64,000 nt of DNA from Amycolatopsis thermoflava N1165 (GTDB lineage: Bacteria; Actinomycetota; Actinomycetes; Mycobacteriales; Pseudonocardiaceae), in contig NZ_KI421511.1 in assembly GCF_000473265.1 (NCBI RefSeq), positions 3,695,560 to 3,759,559 of the forward strand, read 5' to 3'. Under the pieces are notes generated by a model. The model saw only the letters and a program-made list of their open reading frames with translations, made no database searches and was not told the DNA's origin. Of this stretch, positions 25,800 through 34,391 are shown one piece after another (position 1 is the first letter of the stretch; the number at the start of each line of letters is the position of its first letter). A program made the translations under genes and the position numbers.

Positions 25800-27809
25800 A
25801 TGTCCCTGGTAGCCGTCGTCGGCGCCTCGCCCCGCAACTTCTGGACCACCTGCGCCATCCACAACCTGCGCACGCTCGACCCCGCGCTCGAGGTCGTGCC
25901 GGTGACGCCCAACCACCAAACCATCGCCGGGCTGCCGACCGTTCCGGACGTGTCCGCGCTTCCGGAAACGCCCCGCGCCGCCGTCATCGCGATCCGCCGG
26001 GAAGCCTCGGTGGAAGCCGTCCGTCAGCTGACCGCCGCGGGAACCCGGGACATCGTGCTGGTGACCGACGGTTTCGGGGAGCGCGACGACACCGGCCGGG
26101 CGTTGCAGGCCGAGCTGGTGGACATCGTCGCCGGCACCGGAACCCGGCTGTGGGGGCCGAACTGCGTCGGTTTCGCGGACTTCGCCGAGAAGGTGTGCGC
26201 GGTCGCGGAACCTGCCTGGCTGGACGCCAAACCCGGGCCGGTGTCGATCGTGTCGCAGAGCGGCGCGCTGCTGTCTGCGTTCCTCGCCGCGGCGACCGAG
26301 GAGAACCTCGGCGTCGACTTCTGCGCCTCGACCGGCAACGGCGCCGTGCTGGGCGTGCCGCAGGCGCTGAACCTGGCGCTGCGCCGGGACACCACGCGCG
26401 TGGTCTGCGTGTACCTGGAGGGCGTTTCGGAGCAGCAGCTGCCCGTGTTCCTCGACGCCTTCGAGTACGCGCGGCAGGCAGGCAAGCAGATCATCGTCCT
26501 GAAGTCCGGGGTGTCCGAACGCGGAGCGCGTGCGGTCATGTCGCACACCGCGAGTATCTCGGGCACCGACTCGGTGTTCTCCGAGCTGCTGCGTGAGCAC
26601 GGGGTCCTGCGGGCGGATGGCGCCGACGAGCTGGTGCGGCTGGCCACGTTGTGCCTGCTCGGAGTGAAGGCGGGCCGGCCGCGGGCGGTGTCGGTGCTCG
26701 GCGGCTCCGGTGGCGCGGCGGCGTTGTGCAGCGACCTGGCCGACCGGCACGGGGTCAACCTGACGGTGTTCGCCGATTCGACGGTGGCGAAGATCCGGGA
26801 GCTGGCCGGGCCGGGGTCGTTCATCGACAACCCGCTCGACGTGATCGGGGTGAAGCGCCGCGAGGGCGACGACAGCATCAACGGGACCGTGTTCAAGGAC
26901 CCGAACACCGGCCTGGTCCTGCTGCCGTGGAGCGTCCAGTTCCCGTCGGCGACCGAGCACGAATCGGTGCACACGTGGAACTGGGGTGATCTCTCCCGGC
27001 TGTCCGCGGAGAACGAGATGCCGCTGATCATCAACTCGATGGCGCCGGTGCCGGACACGGAGTTCGTGCGCGCGTACGGGGAGGCGCACCCGCACGTCGC
27101 GGTGCTGCACAACCTGCGGCTCACGTTCTCCGCGCTGGGCAAGCTGTTCCCCGCCCAGCCGGCGCCGGCCACGCACGCGGTCGCGGCGGAGGCACGGGTG
27201 CTGAGCGAGGCCGACTCGCGTGACCTGGTCGCCGCGGCCGGACTGCCCGTGGTGCGCGGGGTCCGGGCCGGCCGGGGCGAGGACATCGCGGCGCTGGCCG
27301 CGGACCTGCGGCCGCCGTTCGCGGTGAAGGTGATCGCGCCGGTCAGCCACAAGTCGCGGATCGGCGGCGTCGCCCTGGGCGTCGCGCAGGCCGCCGACCT
27401 GCCCGCCTGCGCGAAGGAGATCGAGTCCAACGTGGTCGCCGCCGGGTTGTCGCCGGAGGACGTCGAGGGCTTCCTGGTCGAGGAGATGGTGTTCGGGCGG
27501 GAGGTCCTGGTCGGGTTGAACACCGATCCGGTGCTGGGCCGGTACGTCGTGGTCGGGCTCGGCGGCACGGCGACCGAGCTGGCCAACCGGGCGCTGACCC
27601 GGCGGCTGCCACTGCGGCCGGGCGACGCCGAGCACCTTCTCGCCGAGGTGGGGGTGACCGGGCACGACGCCGCCGTGTCGGCGCTGGCCGGGCTGTGCGA
27701 GGCGTTCGACGGCGGCAGCCTGGGCGGCTACCAGACGGTCGAGATCAACCCGCTGATCGTGACGCCGACCGAGTGCTGGGCGGCCGACGCCGTCGTGACG
27801 GAGTTCTGA
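25800..27809 (+). CDS. NDP-forming acyl-CoA synthetase (fused alpha-beta type)
   Basis: A 669-residue ligase. Residues about 1-130 form a CoA-binding Rossmann domain (VAVVGASPRNF, RLWGPNCVGFADF). About 130-450 are succinyl-CoA-synthetase-like domains with VSIVSQSGALLSAFLA and the phospho-histidine loop AVMSHTASISG. About 460-669 are an ATP-grasp domain (AVKVIAPVSHKSRIGGV, GREVLVGLNTDPVLG, GGYQTVEINPLIV). Such enzymes activate an acid to its CoA ester with ATP or GTP, giving ADP or GDP and phosphate. It is 24 bases after the crotonase gene with ribosome site aaggag. Confidence 0.93.
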   Translation: MSLVAVVGASPRNFWTTCAIHNLRTLDPALEVVPVTPNHQTIAGLPTVPDVSALPETPRAAVIAIRREASVEAVRQLTAAGTRDIVLVTDGFGERDDTGRALQAELVDIVAGTGTRLWGPNCVGFADFAEKVCAVAEPAWLDAKPGPVSIVSQSGALLSAFLAAATEENLGVDFCASTGNGAVLGVPQALNLALRRDTTRVVCVYLEGVSEQQLPVFLDAFEYARQAGKQIIVLKSGVSERGARAVMSHTASISGTDSVFSELLREHGVLRADGADELVRLATLCLLGVKAGRPRAVSVLGGSGGAAALCSDLADRHGVNLTVFADSTVAKIRELAGPGSFIDNPLDVIGVKRREGDDSINGTVFKDPNTGLVLLPWSVQFPSATEHESVHTWNWGDLSRLSAENEMPLIINSMAPVPDTEFVRAYGEAHPHVAVLHNLRLTFSALGKLFPAQPAPATHAVAAEARVLSEADSRDLVAAAGLPVVRGVRAGRGEDIAALAADLRPPFAVKVIAPVSHKSRIGGVALGVAQAADLPACAKEIESNVVAAGLSPEDVEGFLVEEMVFGREVLVGLNTDPVLGRYVVVGLGGTATELANRALTRRLPLRPGDAEHLLAEVGVTGHDAAVSALAGLCEAFDGGSLGGYQTVEINPLIVTPTECWAADAVVTEF

Positions 27810-29230
27810 TGCGCTGCTACGTCGACGGGGAGTGGATCTCCGCGGACTCGGGCGACACGCTCGAAGTCCTGGATCCGGCCACCGGCGAACTGGTCGGCAC
27901 CGTGCCCGCGCTGGGTGCGAAGGAGACCCGGCGGGCCATCGAGGCGGCCGCGGCCGCGTTGCCGTCGTGGCGGTCGCTGACGGCCGCGGACCGGGCTGCG
28001 GTGATGATGCGCCTGCACGGGCTCATGCGGTCCCGGACCGACGAGCTGGCCCGGCTGCTCACCCGTGAGCAGGGCAAACCGCTGGCCGAGGCCCGTGCGG
28101 AGATCCTGTCCGGGGCGGATTTCCTCGAGTTCTACGCCGAAGAGGCCAAGCGGATCACCGGGGACGTGATCCCGGCCGACCGGGCGGGCCGCCGGCTCGT
28201 GGTGATCCGGCAGCCGGTCGGGGTGGTCGCCGCGATCACGCCGTGGAACTTCCCCAGCTCGATGATCCTGCGCAAGATCGCTCCCGCGCTGGCGGCGGGC
28301 TGCACGGTGGTCGTGAAACCCGCCGAGCTGACTCCCCTGTCCGCGCTGGCGCTGGGCGGGCTGGCCGAGGAGGCCGGCGTGCCCGCGGGGGTGCTGAACA
28401 TCGTGACCGGCGAGCCCTCGGTGATCGGCCGTGAGCTGCTGGAGAGCCCGGTGGTGCGCAAGCTGTCGTTCACCGGGTCGACCGAGGTCGGCAGGCACCT
28501 GACGCGGGGCAGCGCGGACACGCTGAAACGGGTGTCGATGGAGCTGGGCGGCAACGCGCCGTTCCTGGTGTTCGACGACGCCGACCTGGACCTCGCGGTG
28601 CGGGGCGCGGTCGCGGCGAAGTTCCGCAACGCCGGGCAGACGTGCATCTCGGCCAACCGGATCTACGTGCAGGACCGGGTGCACGACGAGTTCGTGCGCC
28701 GCCTCGCCGACGCCGCGTCGTCGCTGCGGCTCGGGCACGGCCTGGACCCGGCGACGGACGTCGGGCCGCTGATCTCGTCGGCGGCGGTGACCAAAGCGGA
28801 GGGGCTGCTCGCCGGAGCGGTGGCCGCCGGAGCACGCGTGGTGACCGGCGGCCGCTCCCCCGGCGGGCGGTTCTTCGAGCCGACGGTGCTGACCGGCGTC
28901 CGGGAGGACCTGGCGCTCGGGTGCGAGGAGATCTTCGGGCCGGTCGCGCCGGTGTACTCGTTCACCGACGAGGATTCGGTGGTCGCGCGCGCCAACGCCA
29001 CGGAGTTCGGCCTGGCGGCGTATGTGTACACAGAGGACTACCGGCGGGCCTGGCGGGTCGGCGAAGCCCTCGAATACGGCATGGTGGGCGTGAACGACAG
29101 CGCGATCGCGACCGCGGCCGCTCCGTTCGGCGGGATCAAGGCGTCCGGGTCCGGCCGGGAGGGCTCGCGGTACGGGATCGAGGACTACACCGAGCTGAAG
29201 TACCTCTGTCTGGGCGGACTGGGTTCCTGA
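27809..29230 (+). CDS. NAD(P)-dependent aldehyde dehydrogenase
   Basis: A 473-residue ALDH. ITPWNFPSSMILRKIAPALA is the cofactor motif, SMELGGNAPFLVFDDADLD holds the general-base Glu, and FRNAGQTCISANRIYVQD holds the catalytic Cys. FGGIKASGSGREGSRYGIEDY at the end is typical of succinate-semialdehyde-type members. It overlaps the synthetase stop by one base (TGATG). Likely oxidises a ring-opened semialdehyde to the acid that the synthetase then activates. Confidence 0.95.
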   Translation: MRCYVDGEWISADSGDTLEVLDPATGELVGTVPALGAKETRRAIEAAAAALPSWRSLTAADRAAVMMRLHGLMRSRTDELARLLTREQGKPLAEARAEILSGADFLEFYAEEAKRITGDVIPADRAGRRLVVIRQPVGVVAAITPWNFPSSMILRKIAPALAAGCTVVVKPAELTPLSALALGGLAEEAGVPAGVLNIVTGEPSVIGRELLESPVVRKLSFTGSTEVGRHLTRGSADTLKRVSMELGGNAPFLVFDDADLDLAVRGAVAAKFRNAGQTCISANRIYVQDRVHDEFVRRLADAASSLRLGHGLDPATDVGPLISSAAVTKAEGLLAGAVAAGARVVTGGRSPGGRFFEPTVLTGVREDLALGCEEIFGPVAPVYSFTDEDSVVARANATEFGLAAYVYTEDYRRAWRVGEALEYGMVGVNDSAIATAAAPFGGIKASGSGREGSRYGIEDYTELKYLCLGGLGS

Positions 29231-29238
29231 GGCGTCGG

Positions 29239-29268
29239 CGGTGGCTTCACACGGCCGTGAAGCCACCG
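29239..29268. terminator. Bidirectional hairpin between convergent operons
   Basis: Perfect 12-bp stem CGGTGGCTTCAC / GTGAAGCCACCG with a 6-base loop. It starts 9 bases after the aldehyde dehydrogenase stop and overlaps the last codons of the convergent SDR gene. It can end transcription from both sides. Confidence 0.65.
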
Positions 29269-29951
29269 TCGATGACCAGTTCGGCGCCGGTGGTGTACCG
29301 CGACTCGTCCGACGCCAGGTACAGCACCCCGTACGCGACGTCCAGCGGCTCACCACGCCTGCCCAGCGGGATGCTCGCGAGCGTGCGGGCGTTGTACTCC
29401 CGCGCGGCCTCGTCCTGGCGGATCGAACCGGCCGAACCGGTTTCGATCGATCCCGGGTGGACGGAGTTGACGCGGATCCCACGCGGGGCGTAGGTGGCGG
29501 CGTCCGCCTTGGTCATCAGCCGCACCGCGCCCTTGGTGGCGTGGTAGACCGGCAGCATCGAGTTGCCGACCAGGCCGTACATCGACGACATGTTGACGAT
29601 GCTGCCGCCGTCCGGCATGTGCGGGACCGCGTGTTTGGTGCACAGCCAGGTGCCGCGGACGTTGACCGCGAAGGCGTTGTCGAACTCCTCGACGGTCACC
29701 TCGTGTGACGGCTTGCGCGGCCCGGCGATGCCGGCGTTGTTGACCAGGACGTCGATGCGCCCATGCTCCTCGACGACGCTTCGCATGGCCTGGGCCACCT
29801 GGGTTTCGTCGCGGATGTCCACACTCTGCTCACCGGTCACGTCGAACCCGGTGACGCTCGCGCCGTTCTCGGTCAGCAGCCGCGCGATCGCGGCGCCGAG
29901 GCCGCGGGCCGCGCCGGTGACCACGCAGACCTTGCCCGCGACCCGGTTCAC
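29247..29951 (-). CDS. SDR-family oxidoreductase (second of pair)
   Basis: A 234-residue classical short-chain dehydrogenase starting at GTG ([17 protein letters not shown]). [12 protein letters not shown] is the nucleotide loop, [11 protein letters not shown] the structural motif, and Ser in IVNMSSMYG with YHATK gives the catalytic Ser-Tyr-Lys. The C-terminus [15 protein letters not shown] is typical. It overlaps the upstream SDR by GTGA. Substrate unknown; in this locus probably an alcohol intermediate. Confidence 0.92.
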   Translation of the reverse strand: MNRVAGKVCVVTGAARGLGAAIARLLTENGASVTGFDVTGEQSVDIRDETQVAQAMRSVVEEHGRIDVLVNNAGIAGPRKPSHEVTVEEFDNAFAVNVRGTWLCTKHAVPHMPDGGSIVNMSSMYGLVGNSMLPVYHATKGAVRLMTKADAATYAPRGIRVNSVHPGSIETGSAGSIRQDEAAREYNARTLASIPLGRRGEPLDVAYGVLYLASDESRYTTGAELVIDGGFTAV

Positions 29952-30673
29952 GCGGGCCTCGCCGAGATCGCCGAGCCGCCGCCGTCGACGCGGATCACCT
30001 GTCCCGTCAGGTAACTCGCCTGGGGCGAGGCCAGGAAGCAGACCACCGCGGCGACCTCCTCCGGCCGTCCCATCCGTCCCAACGGGATGGTCGTCTCCCA
30101 GCGCGCCCTCGCTTCGTCGTCGGACCAGGCGTCGTCGTTGATGGCTGTGCGGACGAAACCGGGGTTGACGACGTTGACCGTGACCCCGCGCGGCGCGAGC
30201 TCGGCGGCGAGTTCCTTGGTGAGCGCGACAACGCCGCCCTTGGACGCGGTGTAGGCAGGGTAGGCGTAGCCGCGGTCGGCGGCGCCGGAGCCGATGTTGA
30301 CGATCCGCTTGTCCGACCCGGTCGTCAGGTGGGGCAGGGCGGCGCGCACGACGCGGAAGGTGCCGGACAGGTTGACGTCCAGGACGTTGTGCCACGTTTC
30401 CCAGGTGGTGTCCCGGATTCCCGCGCGGGCGAGCACACCGGCGGCGTTGACCACGATGTCGATCCGGCCGTGCTCGTGCACGGTCTGCTCCACCGCGGCC
30501 GCGACCTGCTCGTCGCTGGTGACGTCACAGGTGATCTGGAGAGTGCCGGGCGGGGCGGTGCCGGCGCGGTCGAGTGCCGCGACCCGAACGCCCTCGTCGA
30601 CGAACTGCCGCGCGATGGAAGCGCCGATCCCCGAAGCGGCGCCCGTCACGAGAGCGACCCTTTTCCCAGTCAT
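29948..30673 (-). CDS. SDR-family oxidoreductase (first of pair)
   Basis: A 241-residue short-chain dehydrogenase. [15 protein letters not shown] binds the cofactor, [12 protein letters not shown] (with Ala in place of the second Asn of NNAG), Ser in [10 protein letters not shown] and YTASK are the catalytic set. It reads leftward from the second shared operator and drives the SDR pair. It is only moderately similar to its neighbour, so the pair likely handles different steps. Confidence 0.93.
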   Translation of the reverse strand: MTGKRVALVTGAASGIGASIARQFVDEGVRVAALDRAGTAPPGTLQITCDVTSDEQVAAAVEQTVHEHGRIDIVVNAAGVLARAGIRDTTWETWHNVLDVNLSGTFRVVRAALPHLTTGSDKRIVNIGSGAADRGYAYPAYTASKGGVVALTKELAAELAPRGVTVNVVNPGFVRTAINDDAWSDDEARARWETTIPLGRMGRPEEVAAVVCFLASPQASYLTGQVIRVDGGGSAISARPA

Positions 30674-30701
30674 GGCAACGACCTCTCTGTCGAACCTGCC
30701 C

Positions 30702-30734
30702 TTGACTGGAACATGACACGTGCGTCATTGTCAA
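30702..30734. promoter_or_regulatory. Divergent promoter with TetR-type operator (site 2)
   Basis: ATGAC and GTCAT arms at 30713-30728 within a 25-base stretch (30710-30734) that matches site 1 except for one base. TTGACT (30702-30707) and CATTGT (30726-30731) are also conserved, with an 18-base spacer. The rightward gene starts at GTG 30738, so its transcript would be leaderless or nearly so. The leftward SDR pair starts at 30673. Confidence 0.72.
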
Positions 30735-30737
30735 TGC

Positions 30738-31229
30738 GTGATCGACGAACTCGTTGCCAGAGCGGAAATCACGGACGTGCTGTGCCGGTACGCGCACGCC
30801 ATCGACCGCGGGGACCGCGCGCTGGCGCGGACGTGCTACCACCCCGACGCGACGGACGACCACGGCCGGTTCAGCGGGACCGTGGACGAGTTGTTCGCGT
30901 TCTTCGAGTCGTACGGCGCGAGCCTGGCCGGCACGTGGCACTTCCTCGGCACGCCGACGATCGTGGTGGACGGCGACCGAGCGGAGGCGGAGACGTACTG
31001 CCTGTACCGCAAGGACCCGCTCGAGGGCGAGCCGCTGTTCCAGGGGCTGCGGTACCACGACGTGTTCTCCCGCCGCGAGGACCACTGGCGAATCGCGCGG
31101 CGGACGGTGATCCTGGACTGGGAGCACACGTCACCAGAGCCACCCGCCGCGCCAAGCCCACCCACCTGGAAGCGCGGCGCGCGGGGCGACGCCGACCCGG
31201 CCGCCTCCCTCACCCGGCTGTTGCGCTGA
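30738..31229 (+). CDS. SnoaL-like (NTF2-fold) protein
   Basis: A 163-residue protein starting at GTG (VIDELVARAEITDVLCRYAHAID). The pattern ALARTCYHPDATDDHGRF followed by GTWHFLGTPTIVVDGDRAEAE is the SnoaL_4 fold, used by dehydratases, isomerases and ring hydrolases or as a non-catalytic partner. His-Asp pairs in the pocket region (YHPDATDDHG) could be catalytic. It is under the second shared operator and so belongs to the catabolic regulon. The last 25 residues are Pro-rich and likely disordered. Confidence 0.8.
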   Translation: MIDELVARAEITDVLCRYAHAIDRGDRALARTCYHPDATDDHGRFSGTVDELFAFFESYGASLAGTWHFLGTPTIVVDGDRAEAETYCLYRKDPLEGEPLFQGLRYHDVFSRREDHWRIARRTVILDWEHTSPEPPAAPSPPTWKRGARGDADPAASLTRLLR

Positions 31230-31318
31230 GCCGTCGCCAGCTTGGCGATTGGTCACCTGGTGGATCCGGCTCGTCCCGTCGTACAGCCGCACGTCCCATC
31301 GTCCGGTAGGGCTCACCG

Positions 31319-31576
31319 GTGGTCAGCCCCGGCGTCCCGCCGAACCGTCCACCCCGCGATTCCGCAGCTCGCATCGATCGCAGTCGTGTGCATGACTTGC
31401 GCCACACTCCTGGAGGATGGGCGACCATCCGCGAGGTGATGGAGCACCTGGGCCACGCCTCGATCGCGGCCAACCTCTACGGTCACGTGCTGGACCAGGC
31501 GAAGCGTCAGATGGCCGAGCGGACGAACCAGCTGGCGACTGATGTCACCCCTGGATGCCAACAGGGCCCCGGATGA
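31319..31576 (+). pseudogene. Tyrosine-recombinase (phage-type integrase) C-terminal remnant
   Basis: The frame contains VHDLRHT (the H-x-x-R box) and VMEHLGHASIAANLYGHVLD (the second His and the catalytic Tyr region), ending 24 bases before a tRNA-Asn gene. Between the two boxes about 8-10 residues are missing compared with normal integrases, and the N-terminal two thirds are absent. It is a dead relic of an element that used this tRNA region. Confidence 0.8.
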
Positions 31577-31591
31577 TCTCCGGGGCCCTGT
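31561..31591. terminator. Strong hairpin next to tRNA-Asn
   Basis: Perfect 13-bp stem ACAGGGCCCCGGA / TCCGGGGCCCTGT around a TGATC loop. It lies 8 bases beyond the 3' end of the leftward tRNA-Asn gene and is followed on the plus strand by TTT. It probably terminates the tRNA transcript. Confidence 0.75.
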
Positions 31592-31599
31592 TTGCGCTG

Positions 31600-31672
<73 letters not shown>

Positions 31673-31815
31673 ACGCTCTGGCCTGCCCGGATCGCTCCGG
31701 GCTGACGGGAGAGAACTCTAGCTCATGGGCGATCGCGCTCTGCAAGCACCCCCCGGCAGTTTCGCGCGCGTTGGGGGACAATGAGTGATCGAGCCGGAGA
31801 CACCAGGAGGCGGGC

Positions 31816-32058
31816 ATGAAGACTTTCCTGCTCGGCGCGGCCGTCGGGTACGTGCTCGGGGCGCGGGCGGGGCGTGCGAGGTACGAGCAGATCGTGCGGA
31901 CCTACCGGGCGGTCGCCGACCACCCCGCGGTCCAGGGCGCCGCCGGCGTCGTGCGCGCCAAGGTCGGCGAGAAGGTGGGTGACAAGCTGCCGTTCGCGCG
32001 CTCCCACAGCGGTCCGAACGGCCACCGGGCCCGCGAACCGAAGGCGACCCAGGCCTGA
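31816..32058 (+). CDS. Small YtxH-like membrane-anchored protein
   Basis: An 80-residue protein starting MKTFLLGAAVGYVLGARAGR with one glycine-rich hydrophobic segment and then a basic helix (RYEQIVRTYRAVADH). This matches the short YtxH-type proteins common in actinobacteria. A ribosome site (caggaggcg) precedes the ATG by about 6 bases. Function unknown; stress-related roles are reported for YtxH relatives. Confidence 0.75.
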   Translation: MKTFLLGAAVGYVLGARAGRARYEQIVRTYRAVADHPAVQGAAGVVRAKVGEKVGDKLPFARSHSGPNGHRAREPKATQA

Positions 32059-32089
32059 CCGCCGCCAGGCGGCCGGCTCCGCGGGATCA

Positions 32090-32340
32090 GGTGAGCTCAG
32101 GGCTGCAGGAACGCCCGGGCGGCTGGGACAGTTCCCCCTGGCGGTGGAACATCACGACACGGTGGGTGACCGTCGGCGTCAGTGGGCGGACCACGCCACC
32201 CCCGGCGGGCGGCGTCGCTCGCGTGCGGCTCGGGAGCACCGTGGCGCCGACCCCGAACAGCTCCACGATCCCGTCCCGGTGCGCGATCCGCGCGGCGACC
32301 TCGGTGCGCACCCCGGCAGCCTGGCGTTCACACTCCTGAA
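32090..32340 (-). pseudogene. LysR-type regulator C-terminal remnant
   Basis: The frame reads VAARIAHRDGIVELFGVGAT, then VLPSRTRATPP, then VVRPLTPTVTHRVVMFHRQG, the layout of the end of a LysR effector domain. After GELS the frame shifts by one base; restoring it would read LSPAARAFLQP and stop, a usual LysR ending. No N-terminal HTH is present. The rest of the 32059-32421 gap shows nothing else. Confidence 0.5.
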
Positions 32341-32421
32341 ATGCGGGCCGACAGCACCAGCCGAAGCGGCAAGATGCAAACAGAGGCGTTCCTCCGGCTG
32401 GCCGGCACCACCGACGTGACC

Positions 32422-33078
32422 TCAAACGCTCCGCAGCACCGACACCACGGCGCCCAGGATCACGGCCCGGTCGCCGTCGATTACTTCGTACGCTGGGTTT
32501 CGCGGCTCCAGGTACACGTGTCCGTTGCGGCGCCGGTAGACCTTCACCGTCGCCTCTTCGTCGATCATCGCCGCGACGATTTGGCCCGAGTGGGCCTCCG
32601 ACTGCTGCCGCACGACCACGATGTCGCCGTCGCAGATCGCGGCGTCGATCATCGAGTCGCCGCGGACCCGCAGGCCGAACACCGTGCCGCGTCCGGTCAG
32701 TTCCCTCGGCAGGGTCAGCGTGTCGTCCAGCTGCTCGATCGCCGAGATCGGCGTGCCCGCCGCGATGTCGCCCACCACGGGCACCGGCACCGAATCGTCC
32801 GAATCCGTCCGCGACGACGAACCGGACAGGAACGCCCGCACGTCGATCGGCCGGGACATCGTCGCGCTGCGGCGCAGGAAACCCTTCTCCTCCAAGGCCG
32901 CCAGGTGCTTCGACACCGACGACGAGGACCGCAGCCCGACCGCCTCCCCGATCTCCCGCGTGTTCGGCGCGTACCCGTACCGGTTCACCCAATCGCGGAT
33001 CGCGACCAGGATCCGCTGCTGCCGCTCGGGCAGTGACGCCACGTCCAGGTGCTCGAAAAGATCGTCGTAGGAGGTCAC
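32422..33078 (-). CDS. LexA-family repressor (self-cleaving; probable paralogue)
   Basis: A 218-residue repressor-protease. HTH residues about 15-75 (LPERQQRILVAIRDWVNR, TREIGEAVGLRSSSSVSKHL). The Ala-Gly cleavage site is in GDIAAGTPI, the catalytic Ser in VRGDSMIDAAI, the Lys in EEATVKVYRR. All parts of a working LexA are present. It is encoded 17 bases downstream of the methyltransferase gene in a dnaG-led gene string, and no SOS box is visible directly upstream, unlike typical actinobacterial lexA. It may therefore be a second LexA. Confidence 0.88.
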   Translation of the reverse strand: MTSYDDLFEHLDVASLPERQQRILVAIRDWVNRYGYAPNTREIGEAVGLRSSSSVSKHLAALEEKGFLRRSATMSRPIDVRAFLSGSSSRTDSDDSVPVPVVGDIAAGTPISAIEQLDDTLTLPRELTGRGTVFGLRVRGDSMIDAAICDGDIVVVRQQSEAHSGQIVAAMIDEEATVKVYRRRNGHVYLEPRNPAYEVIDGDRAVILGAVVSVLRSV

Positions 33079-33095
33079 CCGCGGATGTTAGACGC

Positions 33096-33851
33096 TCACA
33101 CCCGCGCCACCGCGAACACCCGCCGGAACGGGAACCACGTCGTCCCGTCCGCGCGCGGCGGGTAGGCCTCGTTCAGCAACGGCGCCAGCTCGGCCCGGAA
33201 CCGCTGCCACCCCTCGTCGTCCAGCGCCGCCCGCACCGGCCGCAACGCGGTCCCGGTGATCCACTCCAGCACCGCGTCCGGCCCGCTCAGCCGCTGCACG
33301 TACGTGGTCTCCCAGGCGTCCACCGAGCACCCCGCGTCGGCGAACAACTCCGCGTACTCCACCGGCGAGTCGACCGCTTCGACGCCCCGCAGCCCGCCCA
33401 GCCGCGCCGACCACTCCGGCCGGGCCGCCACCTCCCGCACCAGCGTGTGCGACGGCGAGTCCATGTTCCCCGGCACCTGCATCGCGAACCACGCGCCCGA
33501 CGGCAGCTCCCCCACCCAGCGCCGCAGCAACGCACGATGCTCCGGCACCCACTGCAACACCGCGTTGGTGACCACCACGTCCGTGTCCGGCTCCGGCGAC
33601 CACTCGCGCACGTCGGCCACCCGCGCGTCGACACCCGCCGCGCGCGCCGCCTCGACCATCTCCGGCGAGCTGTCCAGCGCCTCCAGCTTCGCCCCCGGCC
33701 AGCGCGAAGCGAGCGACACCGTCAGGTTCCCGGGCCCGCAGCCCAGGTCCACGACCCGCCGTGGTTCAGCCGCGGCGATCCGGCCGATCAGGTCGTAGAA
33801 CGGGCGTCCCCGCAGGTCCGCGTAGTCGAGGTACTTCGCAGGATCCCACAC
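33096..33851 (-). CDS. tam: Trans-aconitate 2-methyltransferase-like SAM enzyme
   Basis: A 251-residue methyltransferase starting at GTG ([20 protein letters not shown]). [14 protein letters not shown] is SAM motif [16 protein letters not shown] motif II, and [15 protein letters not shown] motif IV. The opening W-x-P-x-x-Y-L and ending [10 protein letters not shown] are typical of the Tam family, which methylates trans-aconitate to relieve aconitase inhibition. It lies 15 bases after the dnaG-linked hypothetical gene. Confidence 0.88.
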   Translation of the reverse strand: MWDPAKYLDYADLRGRPFYDLIGRIAAAEPRRVVDLGCGPGNLTVSLASRWPGAKLEALDSSPEMVEAARAAGVDARVADVREWSPEPDTDVVVTNAVLQWVPEHRALLRRWVGELPSGAWFAMQVPGNMDSPSHTLVREVAARPEWSARLGGLRGVEAVDSPVEYAELFADAGCSVDAWETTYVQRLSGPDAVLEWITGTALRPVRAALDDEGWQRFRAELAPLLNEAYPPRADGTTWFPFRRVFAVARV

Positions 33852-33866
33852 AGTACGAGCGTACTG

Positions 33867-34388
33867 CTAAGCCTGGGGCGGCGCCAGCTTCTCCGCGGCC
33901 TCCCGCGCGATCGCCGCGACGATCTCGAGGTCGACGCCGGGATCCGGCCGCGCCTGCAGCACCACACCGTCGCGCCCGGGCAGTTTCCGCTGCACGAACC
34001 ACACCCCGCCGCTGGTCAGCTCCGCCCGGTGGCGCGCCCGGATCGAGCCGTCCACGCGCTGCCGGACCAGCCACGGCACCTTGCCCGGCCGCGGCAGCTC
34101 GAACCGCACCGGCTCGCGGTCGCGCAGCACCACCGCGGCGCCGGCCGTGCCGGTCTCGTCGGCCTCGGTGACCGTCAGCGCGCCGTCACCCCAGGTCGCC
34201 TTGCTGATCAGGTGCCAGCCGATCCGCCGGGCGCCCTCGGGCACCGGAACCCACAGCCCCAGCTCGGTGACCACCAGGTGCCCGCCACCGCGGATCGGCG
34301 CCGACCCGATCGCGTTCTCCCCCTCGGCCAGCCGTCCGGGGAAGTCCTCCGGCAGCGGGTCGCCGATCAGCCGTCGCAGCCACCGCAC
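33867..34388 (-). CDS. Conserved hypothetical protein downstream of dnaG
   Basis: A 173-residue soluble protein starting at GTG (MRWLRRLIGDPLPEDFPGRL). It is mainly beta-strand in character (GGGHLVVTELGLWVPVPEGA, FELPRPGKVPWLVRQRVDGS). I do not recognise a named domain. It starts 3 bases after the dnaG stop, so it is almost certainly co-translated with primase, a linkage I recall from related actinobacteria. Confidence 0.75.
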   Translation of the reverse strand: MRWLRRLIGDPLPEDFPGRLAEGENAIGSAPIRGGGHLVVTELGLWVPVPEGARRIGWHLISKATWGDGALTVTEADETGTAGAAVVLRDREPVRFELPRPGKVPWLVRQRVDGSIRARHRAELTSGGVWFVQRKLPGRDGVVLQARPDPGVDLEIVAAIAREAAEKLAPPQA

Positions 34389-34391
34389 GGC

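Noticed and set aside
24906-27665. A 919-codon minus-strand open frame
   Set aside because: Antisense of the crotonase and acyl-CoA synthetase genes; low-complexity His/Arg/Gly composition typical of GC-rich shadow frames.
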